From the NCBI RefSeq assembly GCF_900105355.1, contig NZ_FNSC01000001.1, forward strand, positions 2,108,001-2,172,000: DNA of 64,000 bases, read 5' to 3'. The stretch is from Pseudomonas anguilliseptica (lineage in GTDB: Bacteria; Pseudomonadota; Gammaproteobacteria; Pseudomonadales; Pseudomonadaceae). Numbering within the stretch: the first letter of the stretch is position 1; every line of letters begins with the position of its first letter. The translations under genes and the position numbers were made by a program. Positions 46,535 through 55,264 of the stretch are shown here, one piece after another. A model generated the notes under the pieces. It ran no database searches. It was not told the origin of the DNA and was given only the letters and a program-made list of their open reading frames with translations.

Positions 46535-46705
46535 ATGGAATCGCTTCAGCAAGAGCAACGTTACCTGCCAGAGCTGCGGGCACATATCGACAAACTGCTG
46601 GCCAAAGGCTGGGTGATTGCCGAGCGCAGCCCACTGACCCTGCAGTCCGGGCGCAAGACCTATATGGTTGTGCACGGCATGTTGATTGGCGATAACGCGT
46701 TTTAA
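46535..46705 (+). CDS. Small conserved-looking protein, function unknown
   Basis: A 56-residue protein starting MESLQQEQRYLPELRAHIDK and ending MLIGDNAF. GAGGGTGA lies 6 bases upstream of the ATG and a strong terminator follows 22 bases after the stop, so it is a complete transcription unit. The N-terminal half is amphipathic helix. No domain recognised. Confidence 0.75.
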   Translation: MESLQQEQRYLPELRAHIDKLLAKGWVIAERSPLTLQSGRKTYMVVHGMLIGDNAF

Positions 46706-46727
46706 CCTGCGCCCCACCGTTTTCCCG

Positions 46728-46766
46728 GGCCGCTGCTGATCAAGATGATCGGCAGCGGCCTTTTTT
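46728..46766 (+). terminator. Rho-independent terminator after the 56-residue gene
   Basis: A 9-bp GC-rich stem (46728-46736 with 46752-46760), extended inside by further pairs, runs into six Ts. Confidence 0.92.
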
Positions 46767-46923
46767 GTGCGTGTTGAATTGTTCAGGTGCCTACTGGCGA
46801 TAGGTATGCCTGTATCGCGAGCACCGTTGGCATGGGGCAGCCGGGCTATGCCTGAGTCTGTAATAACGCCGAACAATCAGGCTCTACTGGCCTGATCACT
46901 GGAAAAGTCTAATGGAGCTGTGC

Positions 46924-47427
46924 ATGCGTGCTTTGCTGGGTGTGTTTTTGTTAGCCGCGTTGTTGAGCGGTTGCAGCCGGTCGCACGTTACTCATATGAG
47001 CCTGCCGGTGTTGCCGGGTTGGTACAACGGTGAGCAGGTGTACTACCTGACCACCGATATTTCGGATGCGCAGATGGCGACAGTGATGCAGGCCAACTAC
47101 GTGCCGCGACTGGCCAACGCGTTGCCCGACATGCCCGGTCCGCATCCGTTGGCTACTTATGATCGGGTCTACAAATTTGTTGATGACAGCCAGGCCAGCG
47201 TGTTCCCGTCTATCCCGCTGCCGTTAGGTGGGGATAACCATGACACGGCTTACAGCCCGTTGTGGCATGTCTATGAGGTGCGCTGGTTGAGTGGTACGCC
47301 AGGCAGCCCGCTGCGCTCGGCTGATGCCGTTTTGCAAGCGCAGGAGCAAGGCTTGGTCAGTGTGAGAGCCAGTGGGATTATCGTTAATTGCCCGGTGGTA
47401 GCGGTTGGCGAGCAGCGCCTTCAGTAG
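46924..47427 (+). CDS. Lipoprotein of unknown function
   Basis: A 167-residue protein with a lipoprotein signal (MRALLGVFLLAALLSGC, lipobox LSGC). ATG 46924 is chosen over 46912 because GGAG lies 6 bases before it. The mature part (VLPGWYNGEQVYYLTTDISD, then PLWHVYEVRWLSG) resembles a family of secreted proteins I cannot name with confidence. Its 3' end overlaps the convergent GGDEF-EAL gene by 44 bp. Confidence 0.8.
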   Translation: MRALLGVFLLAALLSGCSRSHVTHMSLPVLPGWYNGEQVYYLTTDISDAQMATVMQANYVPRLANALPDMPGPHPLATYDRVYKFVDDSQASVFPSIPLPLGGDNHDTAYSPLWHVYEVRWLSGTPGSPLRSADAVLQAQEQGLVSVRASGIIVNCPVVAVGEQRLQ

Positions 47428-49786
47428 TTGTAGCGGGCAAGTGCCACTGGCAGTTCTCCAGCCAGCTGGAAAACGCGGCGGGTGGCAAGGGTTTGCTGAG
47501 CAAGTAGCCTTGGGCGATATCGCAACCGAGCTGATCCAGGCGTTCGAGAATAGCCTCGGTTTCCACCCCTTCGGCGACGATCTTCAGGCCCATGTTGTGG
47601 CCCAGCTCGATGGTCGAGCGGACGATGATGTCGTCATCGGGATTGCTCAGCAGATCAAGCACGAAGGACTTGTCGATCTTTAGCTCATGCACCGGTAGGC
47701 GCTTGAGTTGGGCCATGCTTGAGTAACCCGTGCCGTAGTCGTCGATCGACAGTTTCACGCCCAATTCGCACAACTCCTGCAACTGCCCCATGGCCAGCTC
47801 CGGGTCGGCCATCACCGCGCTTTCGGTGATTTCCACAATCAGGGCGGATGGCGGCACGCCATGCTCGGCCAGTTGTGCGGCGATAAAGCCGGCAAAACCG
47901 GGATCGGCTAGGTCCAGTGCAGAGATATTGATCGCGGTCTTCAGCTCCAGCCCCTGTTCCTGCCAGGCGCGACTCTGCGCCACAGCGGTGCGCACCACCC
48001 AGCGGGTCAGGGCGCAGACGTTGCCGGTCTGTTCGGCTAAGGGGATAAATTCGTCCGGAGGAATAAACCCATGCACCGGGTGAATCCAGCGCACCAGGCA
48101 CTCCACGCCATACAGGCTGCGCGCGCGGATATTCAGTTTCGGTTGGAAGTACAGGCTGAGCTGGCCGCCTTCCACCGCGCCTTTCAGCTCGCTCATCAGC
48201 GCCAGGCGCAGCAGGCTGTGACGATCCAGCTCCGGGCGGTAGAGGGCGTAGGGCGAGCGCTGCTGCTTGCCCAGGTACATCGCCACCTCGGCGTGTTGCA
48301 GCAGGCTGCCAGCACTTTCGCCGTGATCCGGATACAGGGCGATGCCAATCGTGGCGTTGAGGGTCATGCTGATGCCGCGTACGGCGAATGGCTCATGAAG
48401 GGCGGCGCGGTAATGCTCGGCGGCGGGGATCAGCCAGCCGGGCTGGCAGGGGCTGATCAGCAGGGCAAACTCGTCACCGCCGAGGCGTGCCAGTTGCTCG
48501 CCTGGACGCAGCAGCGTCTGCAGGCGGGCAGCGAGCTGGCAAAGCAGCTGGTCGCCGGCGTCGTGGCCGAGGGTGTCGTTAAGATCCTTGAAGTTATCCA
48601 GATCCATCAGCAGCACGGCGACGCCTGCACCTGGCGGGCACTGCGTCAGGGCCTGTTGCAGCTCGGCGACAAAACGGTTGCGGTTGGCCAGTTCGGTCAG
48701 CGGGTCGCGGTAAGCGAGAAAGCTGATGGTGGTTTCGCGCTCGGCAATGCCTTGTTGCATGGCGACGAACTCGCGGGCGAGCAGGCCGACCTCGCCGCTG
48801 GCCTGAGTCGCCGGCACTTGCATAGCCACCTGATAGTCGCCACTGGCGATGCGTCGCACGTTGTCGACCATCTGACTCAGTGGCCGACTGACGGTATTGG
48901 CAATCCACAGGGCGCCGAGACCGGCCAGCAGCAGGGCGATGGCGAAGATGGCTGCCAGCTGCCATTGCAGTGGCTGGTAATCGGCCAGCTCGGCGGCCAG
49001 CGAGCGCATCAGGAGTACCTGTAGTTCGCTACTGGTGTTCACCAGCGGTGCACGCAGGGCGACCTGTTCCAAACCCTGTAATTCAAAGCGAAATACCCCT
49101 TCGGCATTCGTCAGTAATTGGCCGGCCAGTTCAGCCCTTGGCAGCGCCTGCAGGTTGCTGGCGAGTACCCGGTATTGTCCGGGGCTGCCGTCGAGCAGCG
49201 CGACATCGGCGCCGCTCAGGCGTGCCAGCTGTGCCGTGGCTTGATCATCCAGTTCAAAAGCCATTAGCAGCCAGCCCATCAGGTTGGGGCGTGGGGCGAA
49301 GATTGGTGTGGCGTTGATATGCAGTACCCGCTCGCCAAATACCACCAGGCGCTCTTTGCTCTGTGCATCGTCTGCGTCGAGCAGGTCATTCCAGGGCAAT
49401 TGCGCGCCTGGCAACAGTTCGCCACTGGTGCCCGCCAGAATCAGCCCCTCGGGCGCACTGACCAGGGCAAAGCTGGCCTGGCTGCGTGACGCGAACGATT
49501 CCAGTGCGGCGGACAGCGATTGCGCTTCCTGCTGGGGACTGGCGATCAGGTCGGCGATTTCTCCGAGCAGGGTGAAGTCCTTGGCGATCAGATCAGCCAT
49601 GGCGCTTTGCGCCTGACGCCGGCTCTGCAGTTCGTTACTTAGCACCGCATGGGCGAAGTTCAGTTGCCCGGCCACCTGGCTCAGGGTGTGCTGATAGGTG
49701 GAGCGGTAAACCAGTGCCAGTAGCAGCATCATCACCGCCAGCAACAGCAGTAGAAAGAAGCCGAGAATCTTGCCGCGCAGGGTCAT
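47384..49786 (-). CDS. GGDEF-EAL cyclic di-GMP enzyme with periplasmic sensor
   Basis: An 800-residue inner membrane protein. Membrane helix 1 (about 8-28), a periplasmic domain of about 240 residues with double-CACHE-like composition, helix 2 (about 277-297), HAMP (about 300-350), GGDEF (about 360-525, motif RLGGDEFALL intact) and EAL (about 540-785). The EAL active site has ECLVRW for the usual EALLRW, NISALDLADP, EITESAVM, DDYGTGYSSM and AEGVETE, so phosphodiesterase activity is likely. It overlaps the upstream cupredoxin-like gene by 4 bp, which suggests that protein is its sensory partner. Confidence 0.93.
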   Translation of the reverse strand: MTLRGKILGFFLLLLLAVMMLLLALVYRSTYQHTLSQVAGQLNFAHAVLSNELQSRRQAQSAMADLIAKDFTLLGEIADLIASPQQEAQSLSAALESFASRSQASFALVSAPEGLILAGTSGELLPGAQLPWNDLLDADDAQSKERLVVFGERVLHINATPIFAPRPNLMGWLLMAFELDDQATAQLARLSGADVALLDGSPGQYRVLASNLQALPRAELAGQLLTNAEGVFRFELQGLEQVALRAPLVNTSSELQVLLMRSLAAELADYQPLQWQLAAIFAIALLLAGLGALWIANTVSRPLSQMVDNVRRIASGDYQVAMQVPATQASGEVGLLAREFVAMQQGIAERETTISFLAYRDPLTELANRNRFVAELQQALTQCPPGAGVAVLLMDLDNFKDLNDTLGHDAGDQLLCQLAARLQTLLRPGEQLARLGGDEFALLISPCQPGWLIPAAEHYRAALHEPFAVRGISMTLNATIGIALYPDHGESAGSLLQHAEVAMYLGKQQRSPYALYRPELDRHSLLRLALMSELKGAVEGGQLSLYFQPKLNIRARSLYGVECLVRWIHPVHGFIPPDEFIPLAEQTGNVCALTRWVVRTAVAQSRAWQEQGLELKTAINISALDLADPGFAGFIAAQLAEHGVPPSALIVEITESAVMADPELAMGQLQELCELGVKLSIDDYGTGYSSMAQLKRLPVHELKIDKSFVLDLLSNPDDDIIVRSTIELGHNMGLKIVAEGVETEAILERLDQLGCDIAQGYLLSKPLPPAAFSSWLENCQWHLPATTTEGAARQPLPPGN

Positions 49787-50427
49787 GGCACGTAGCCGCC
49801 TTTACCCTGTGGACGCATGGTCGGCGCTTTTGGCCGTGGGTCGCGTTTCAGCGTGCCGCTTAGCTTCCATGTCAACGTGCCGTCACCGGGTACGGCGCGG
49901 CTCAGGGCCTCCTGCGGGTCAGCAATGCGCGGGTGCCAGAGCTGCAGGGTTTGCCCAGCGGCAGTCTCGAAGTTCAGTCGGGCCTTGCCCTGCTTGTCAG
50001 TCTGGGCGAACCAGGGGCTGTCGAGCACCAGGATAAAACCGAGCATCCAGTCGTGGATATTGCAGCCCAGGGTGACCAGACCAGGTTGGTCGAAGCGCAT
50101 TTCCTGTGGCGCTGCCTTCTGCTGGTGCAGGCGCAGTTCGAAGCGCTTGGCCGGCGAGAAGGAATAGACGTGGTGGTTGATCGGGTCGGAGTTGGGAAAA
50201 CTCACCGTGGTGCCGACCTGCACCGGCAGAACATAGGGGGTGAATTGGCGCTTTTTCTGGTCCATCGCCGCAGTGGCGGGTTGGCTTTGCGCCGGACCGG
50301 GTTCGATCCACAACACGGCGTCACTGAGCGGTTTGCCCTGATTATCGAGTAGCACGATCTCCAGAGTCTGGGCTTGCGCCAGTGTGCTCAGCAGCACCAG
50401 TAACAGTGCCAAAGCCGATTTCAGCAT
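49783..50427 (-). CDS. Periplasmic cupredoxin-like protein (methylamine utilization protein type)
   Basis: A 214-residue secreted protein with a signal peptide (cleaved after AQA, about residue 19). A cupredoxin fold is indicated by SFPNSDPINHHVYSFSPAKR and TLGCNIHDWMLGF; the His of HHVY, Cys of LGC, His of IHD and Met of WML form the spacing of a type-1 copper site. A carbohydrate-binding-like or carboxypeptidase-regulatory-like beta domain probably follows. It is the first gene of an operon with a c-di-GMP enzyme (ATGA overlap). Copper binding is inferred from the ligands. Confidence 0.85.
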   Translation of the reverse strand: MLKSALALLLVLLSTLAQAQTLEIVLLDNQGKPLSDAVLWIEPGPAQSQPATAAMDQKKRQFTPYVLPVQVGTTVSFPNSDPINHHVYSFSPAKRFELRLHQQKAAPQEMRFDQPGLVTLGCNIHDWMLGFILVLDSPWFAQTDKQGKARLNFETAAGQTLQLWHPRIADPQEALSRAVPGDGTLTWKLSGTLKRDPRPKAPTMRPQGKGGYVP

Positions 50428-50495
50428 GATCGATTCCCCAAGACCGCACGACAGTAGCCATCAGTATAGGAAGGCTTTGTTCGGCTGCCGGGTGA

Positions 50496-51395
50496 TCAGT
50501 GCTGATTGATCTGCTGGATCTGTTCAATTAGCCAATGCAGCGCCGGGTCGCGCTGGCGCTGGGCCAGGCTGACGATTTCCAGGTGAAACGGACCGAGGGC
50601 GAACGGCAGCTCAAACAGTTGCAGTGGCAGCAGGCGGGCGAAGTGGCGCGCCAGTTGGGTCGGCAGCACGGCAGCCAGCTCGCTGCTGGCAACGATATGC
50701 GCGGCCTGCAGGTAGTTGGGCGTGGTGTAGAGAATCTCCCGGCACAGGCCCTGTTCGCCCAGCCATTGGTCGACCATGCCGCGCGTCTGGCCACCGTGTA
50801 CCCACAGATGACGCAGCTGCAGAAAGGTTGCTAGATCCATGGGGCCACTGGCTAGGGGATGCTCGCGACGTAGGGCCAGTTGCAGGGTTTCGCTCATCCA
50901 GTGCTGGCGGGCAAAGCGCGCGGGGATGTCCTCGAAGCGCCCCAGCACCAGATCCAGCTCGCCCTTGTCCAGAGCCTCGGCCGGCAGGCTGGGGCTCAGG
51001 TGGCGGATGTCGATACGCATGCCGGGCGCCTGCTGGCTGAGTTGTTCAAGCAGACGCGGCATGCAGATCAGCTCGACATAATCGGTGACGGCGATGCTGA
51101 AGTGCTGGCGGCTGCTGGCCGGGTCAAACACGTCGCCGGCACTGAGGCTCTGTTCCAGTTGCTGCAGGGCTGCGCGGATCGGCGTTTCCAGCGCCTGGGC
51201 GCGCGGCGTGGGCTGCATGCTGCGGCCCACCCGCACCAGCAGCGGGTCATTGAGCAGTTCGCGCAGGCGATTCAGGGCATTGCTCACCGCCGGTTGACTG
51301 AGCGACAAACGTTCGGCGGCGCGGGAGACATTCTGTTCGCGCATCAGTGCATCGAACACGCGCAGCAGGTTGAGGTCGAAGGTTGAGATATTCAT
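50496..51395 (-). CDS. LysR-family transcriptional regulator
   Basis: A 299-residue regulator. The N-terminal HTH (VSRAAERLSLSQPAVSNALN) and the effector-binding domain (about 90-295) are complete. It is divergent from the beta-oxidation-like operon, with a 99-bp shared region, so it is the likely controller of that operon. Inducer unknown. The start at 51395 gives MNISTFDLNLLRVFDAL, the standard N-terminus. Confidence 0.93.
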   Translation of the reverse strand: MNISTFDLNLLRVFDALMREQNVSRAAERLSLSQPAVSNALNRLRELLNDPLLVRVGRSMQPTPRAQALETPIRAALQQLEQSLSAGDVFDPASSRQHFSIAVTDYVELICMPRLLEQLSQQAPGMRIDIRHLSPSLPAEALDKGELDLVLGRFEDIPARFARQHWMSETLQLALRREHPLASGPMDLATFLQLRHLWVHGGQTRGMVDQWLGEQGLCREILYTTPNYLQAAHIVASSELAAVLPTQLARHFARLLPLQLFELPFALGPFHLEIVSLAQRQRDPALHWLIEQIQQINQH

Positions 51396-51494
51396 TGGCT
51401 GAATACGACTTATCACAAGACTAAATTTCAAAAATAGTAACGCCTTGCTTATGGTGGTTGGCGAATTTCTTTAGGCAACTGCAGAGGGGTGGGC

Positions 51495-52733
51495 ATGAGC
51501 AAGGCATTTGAGGTTCAGCAGGCCGCGGTGATCGGCGCGGGCACCATGGGCCGGGGTATCGTCATGAGCCTGGCCAACGCCGGCATTCAGGTGCTGTGGC
51601 TGGACAACAACCCGCAGATGCTCGACCAGGCCATGCAGGTGGTGGGCGAGACCAATGCTCACAACCTCAAGCTGGGACGGATCAGCGCCGAGCAGTCGGC
51701 CGCGCGCCTGGCCTGCGTGACCCCGGTGGGCGACTACGCTGCGCTGGCCGATGCCGATCTGGTGATCGAAGCGGTGTACGAGAACCTTGAACTCAAGCAG
51801 CAGATCTTCCGCACGCTCGATGCCATCCTGAAGCCCGGTGCGATCCTCGCCAGCAATACCTCGGCGCTGGATATCGATGCCATTGCCGCCGTCACGGCGC
51901 GCCCGCAGGACGTGCTCGGTCTGCACTTCTTCAGCCCGGCGCACATCATGAAACTGCTGGAAATCGTTCGTGGTGCCAAGACTGCGCCGGCGGTATTGGA
52001 CGCGGCACTGGCCCTGGGCCAGCGTATTGGCAAGGTCAGCGTGGTGGCGGGCAACTGCGACGGTTTTATCGGCAACCGCATGTTGCACACCTATGTACGC
52101 GAGGCGCGCATGCTGCTGCTCGAAGGGGCTTATCCGTATCAGGTGGACGCCGCGCTGCAGGGCTTTGGATTCGCCATGGGCCCGTTCCGCATGTACGACG
52201 TAGTCGGTATCGACCTGAAATGGCGCGCCCGCGAGCTGGCCGGCAAGGACCAGGATGACCCGGCGGTGCAGGTCGATAACCGACTGTGTGGCCTCGGCCG
52301 TTTTGGTCAGAAGGCGCGCATGGGCTATTACCGCTACGCCGAAGGCAGTCGCCAGGCCGAGCATGACCCTGAGGTGGATGCACTGGTGCTGCAGGTGTCC
52401 GAGCAACTGGGCTTCACGCGCCGCGACATCGATCCGTCAGAGATTCTCGAGCGCTGCCTGCTGGCGCTGGTCAATGAGGGCGCGAAAATCCTCGAAGAGA
52501 ATATCGCTGCCAACAGCCACGACATCGATCTGGTCTACCTCAATGGCTACGGTTTCCCGGCCGATAAGGGTGGGCCGATGAGCTGGGCGGACAGCCAGGG
52601 TGTGGCGGCGATTCATGAGCGTTTGAAAGCGTTGCAGGCGGCGTTCGGCGAGCACTGGCTGCCGGCGCGCTTGATTGAGCAGCTGGCAGCCAGCGCTCAG
52701 CGTTTCGCCGATGTGCAGGAGGGCCGGGTATGA
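51495..52733 (+). CDS. 3-hydroxyacyl-CoA dehydrogenase
   Basis: A 412-residue enzyme oxidising 3-hydroxyacyl-CoA with NAD. The Rossmann motif AVIGAGTMGRGIVMSLANAG, the IEAVYENLELKQ strand and the catalytic HFFSPAHIMKLLEIV are present; two C-terminal dimerisation domains follow. It has the dehydrogenase half only, without the enoyl-CoA hydratase of FadB. ATG 51495 is preferred: GAGGGG lies 5-6 bases upstream. It overlaps the acyl-CoA dehydrogenase gene by 4 bp. Confidence 0.94.
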   Translation: MSKAFEVQQAAVIGAGTMGRGIVMSLANAGIQVLWLDNNPQMLDQAMQVVGETNAHNLKLGRISAEQSAARLACVTPVGDYAALADADLVIEAVYENLELKQQIFRTLDAILKPGAILASNTSALDIDAIAAVTARPQDVLGLHFFSPAHIMKLLEIVRGAKTAPAVLDAALALGQRIGKVSVVAGNCDGFIGNRMLHTYVREARMLLLEGAYPYQVDAALQGFGFAMGPFRMYDVVGIDLKWRARELAGKDQDDPAVQVDNRLCGLGRFGQKARMGYYRYAEGSRQAEHDPEVDALVLQVSEQLGFTRRDIDPSEILERCLLALVNEGAKILEENIAANSHDIDLVYLNGYGFPADKGGPMSWADSQGVAAIHERLKALQAAFGEHWLPARLIEQLAASAQRFADVQEGRV

Positions 52734-53200
52734 GCTACCAAGCCCCGCTGCGCGATATGCGCTTTGTGCTGCACGAGCTGTTCGATATCAGCGGCCACTG
52801 TGAGCTGCTTGGTAACGGCCTCGATCGTGAGCTGATCGACGGCGTGCTGGAGGAGGGCGCGCGTTATGCCGCCGAGGTGGTCGCGCCGCTCAATCGCCAC
52901 AGCGATGAGCAGGGTTGCCAGCTAAATGGCGGTCAGGTGCGCACCCCGGACGGCTTTGCCGAGGCCTATCAGCAATATGTCGATAACGGCTGGGCAAGCA
53001 TGACCGGGCCGAGCGCGTACGGCGGTCAGGCGCTGCCGCAGATGCTCGCGTGCAACTTCCACGAGATGCTGATGGGCGCTTCGCTGTCATTCCGCGTGTA
53101 TTCCGGGCTGACCGAAGGCGCGGTGCTGGCGCTGTACAAACATGGCAGCGAAACGTTGAAAGACACCTACCTGCACAAACTGGTCAGTGGCCAATGGACC
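52730..53200 (+). pseudogene. Acyl-CoA dehydrogenase, 5' fragment
   Basis: The first 157 codons of an acyl-CoA dehydrogenase of the DmdC-like, about 600-residue class (MTGPSAYGGQALPQML and LHKLVSGQWT). It is cut by IS66 copy 2 exactly before the flavin-binding TMCLTEPQAGTD block. Joining across one duplication restores QWT-GTMCLTE and a 596-residue protein. The gene starts in an ATGA overlap with the dehydrogenase gene before it. Confidence 0.92.
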
Positions 53201-53283
53201 GTAAGCGCTCCATAAACCTCATCTACAAATGATCCGCAGGCCAGCCAATGCTGAGCTCCAATTTCTTTCTGGAGCCAGCCGTC

Positions 53284-53643
53284 ATGATGCGCCCCGACGC
53301 CAAAGTCGAAAAAGTCTATCTATACCCCAAGCCGGTGGATTTCCGAAAATCCATCGATGGCCTGGCCGCCCTGGTCGAGCTGGATATCAAGGTGGCGGTG
53401 TTCGACCCGGTGCTGTTCGTCTTCCTCAACCGCGCGCGCAGCCGGGTGAAGATTTTGTATTGGGAGCGCAACGGCTTTTGCCTGTGGCTCAAGCGATTGG
53501 AGGCTGAACGCTTCAAGTCGCATCCGGAACCTGGCGAAGATGCGATCGTGCTGACGGCCCAGGAGTTGAACTGGTTGTTGGACGGTATCGACCTGTGGCG
53601 CAACCGGCCGCACCAGGTTTTGACCCCTAGGTTCGTCACCTGA
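53284..53643 (+). CDS. tnpB: IS66 accessory protein TnpB (copy 2)
   Basis: A 119-residue TnpB, identical to the protein at 9003-9362, with the same GGAG-supported start and MMRPDAKVEKVYLYPKPVDF N-terminus. Confidence 0.9.
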   Translation: MMRPDAKVEKVYLYPKPVDFRKSIDGLAALVELDIKVAVFDPVLFVFLNRARSRVKILYWERNGFCLWLKRLEAERFKSHPEPGEDAIVLTAQELNWLLDGIDLWRNRPHQVLTPRFVT

Positions 53644-53661
53644 GCCGGTATAATCCACGGC

Positions 53662-55218
53662 ATGATTTCTGTGCCCGAAACCCTTCCTGATGACCCCGCC
53701 GCGCTCAAGCAATTGCTCGCTGAGGTGTTGTCGTCGGCGCAGGAATTGGCCAAGGACAAGGATGGGCAGATCGAGCGCCTGCGCGAACAAAACGCGCTGT
53801 TGATCCAGCGCCTGTTCGGCCGTAAATCCGAGCAGAGCAGCGACCCGGATTCACCGCAGCTAGAGATGTTCAACGAAGCGGAAAGCCTGGCCGAAGCGGC
53901 GGCTGAAGCTCCGGCCGCTGAGGTCGAGGAAGAAGTCGTTGCGCCGACCAAGCGCCGCGGCAAGCGCAAGCCGTTACCGGCCGAACTACCGCGTGTCGAG
54001 GTCATCCACGAACTGCCCGAACACGAACTGACCTGCGAATGCGGTTGCCGCAAGCAGGCCATCGGCGAAGAAACCAGCGAGCAGCTGGAAATCATCCCGA
54101 TGCAGGTTCAGGTGATCCGCCACATTCGCAAGACCTATGCCTGCAAGGCCTGCGAAAGCGCGCCGGTCACCGCTGACAAACCGGCCCAACTGATCGAGAA
54201 AAGGCTGGCCAGCCCGAGCGTGCTGGCGATGCTGCTGACCAGCAAATACGCCGACGGCATCCCACTGTATCGCTTCGAAAAGATGCTCAGTCGCCATGGC
54301 ATCGACATCCCCCGGCAGACCCTGGCGCGCTGGGTGATCCAGTGCGGCGAACTGCTACAACCGTTGCTCAACCTGATGCGCGACAGGCTGCTGGACAGTC
54401 CGGTGATCCACTGCGATGAAACCCGCGTGCAGGTGCTCAAGGAGCCTGGGCGCGATCCGAGCAGCCACTCCTGGATGTGGGTGCAGACCGGTGGCCCGCC
54501 TGGCAAACCGGTGATCCTCTTCGACTACACAACCAGCCGCGCGCAGGAGGTGCCGCTGCGCCTGCTCGACGGTTATCGCGGCTACCTGATGACCGACGAT
54601 TACGCCGGCTACAACGCCGTGGCCGCACAACAAGGTGTTGAGCGCCTGGCCTGCTGGGCGCATGCGCGGCGCAAGTTCGTCGAAGCGCAAAAGGTGCAAC
54701 CGAAGGGCAAAACCGGGCGTGCCGACATCGCGTTGGGGATGATCAACAAGCTCTACGGCATCGAGCGCGAACTTAAGGATGCCAGCGATGAACAGCGCTA
54801 CCGGGGCCGCCAGCAGCACAGCCTACCGCTCCTCGATCAGCTCAAGACCTGGCTGGAGAAAACCCAGCCGCAGGTCACGGCGCAGAATGCCCTGGGCAAA
54901 GCAGTGAACTACCTGGCGAGCAACTGGAGCCGACTCGAACGCTACATCGAGGCTGGCCACCTGCCGATCGATAACAACGCTGCCGAGCGCGCGATCCGGC
55001 CCTTCGTCATAGGTCGCAAGAACTGGCTGTTCAGCGACACGCCGAAAGGCGCGACCGCCAGCGCCCAACTCTACAGCCTGGTGGAAACCGCCAAGACCAA
55101 TGGCCAGGAGCCCTACGCCTGGCTGCGCCATGTCCTCGAACGCCTGCCGCTGGCCAACAGCGTTGAAGCCTACGAAGCGCTGCTGCCTTGGAACTGCCAA
55201 CCAACGACGCCACTGTAA
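53662..55218 (+). CDS. tnpC: IS66 transposase TnpC (copy 2)
   Basis: A 518-residue DDE transposase identical to that of copy 1, with zinc-finger-like CECGC...CKACES and catalytic [18 protein letters not shown] and [11 protein letters not shown] regions. Intact. Confidence 0.95.
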   Translation: MISVPETLPDDPAALKQLLAEVLSSAQELAKDKDGQIERLREQNALLIQRLFGRKSEQSSDPDSPQLEMFNEAESLAEAAAEAPAAEVEEEVVAPTKRRGKRKPLPAELPRVEVIHELPEHELTCECGCRKQAIGEETSEQLEIIPMQVQVIRHIRKTYACKACESAPVTADKPAQLIEKRLASPSVLAMLLTSKYADGIPLYRFEKMLSRHGIDIPRQTLARWVIQCGELLQPLLNLMRDRLLDSPVIHCDETRVQVLKEPGRDPSSHSWMWVQTGGPPGKPVILFDYTTSRAQEVPLRLLDGYRGYLMTDDYAGYNAVAAQQGVERLACWAHARRKFVEAQKVQPKGKTGRADIALGMINKLYGIERELKDASDEQRYRGRQQHSLPLLDQLKTWLEKTQPQVTAQNALGKAVNYLASNWSRLERYIEAGHLPIDNNAAERAIRPFVIGRKNWLFSDTPKGATASAQLYSLVETAKTNGQEPYAWLRHVLERLPLANSVEAYEALLPWNCQPTTPL

Positions 55219-55238
55219 AACGCAAAACCTCTCCAGAG

Positions 55239-55254
55239 GGAGGTGGGGTCTATG
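55239..55254 (+). promoter_or_regulatory. Outward ribosome binding site and ATG in the IS66 right end
   Basis: GGAGGT (55239-55244) lies 7 bases before ATG 55252, which is part of the IS terminal repeat. The ATG reads outward and is in frame with the acyl-CoA dehydrogenase fragment that follows, adding MERLQ before its WTGTMCLTEP. Confidence 0.7.
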
Positions 55255-55264
55255 GAGCGCTTAC

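Larger units (their letters stand above)
53201..55264 (+). mobile_element. IS66-family insertion sequence, copy 2 (2064 bp)
   Basis: Same length, ends and genes as copy 1; I saw no difference between them in the stretches compared. The 8-bp duplication AATGGACC flanks it at 53193-53200 and 55265-55272. It lies in the same direction as its host gene. It carries tnpB and tnpC, no tnpA. Confidence 0.95.
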
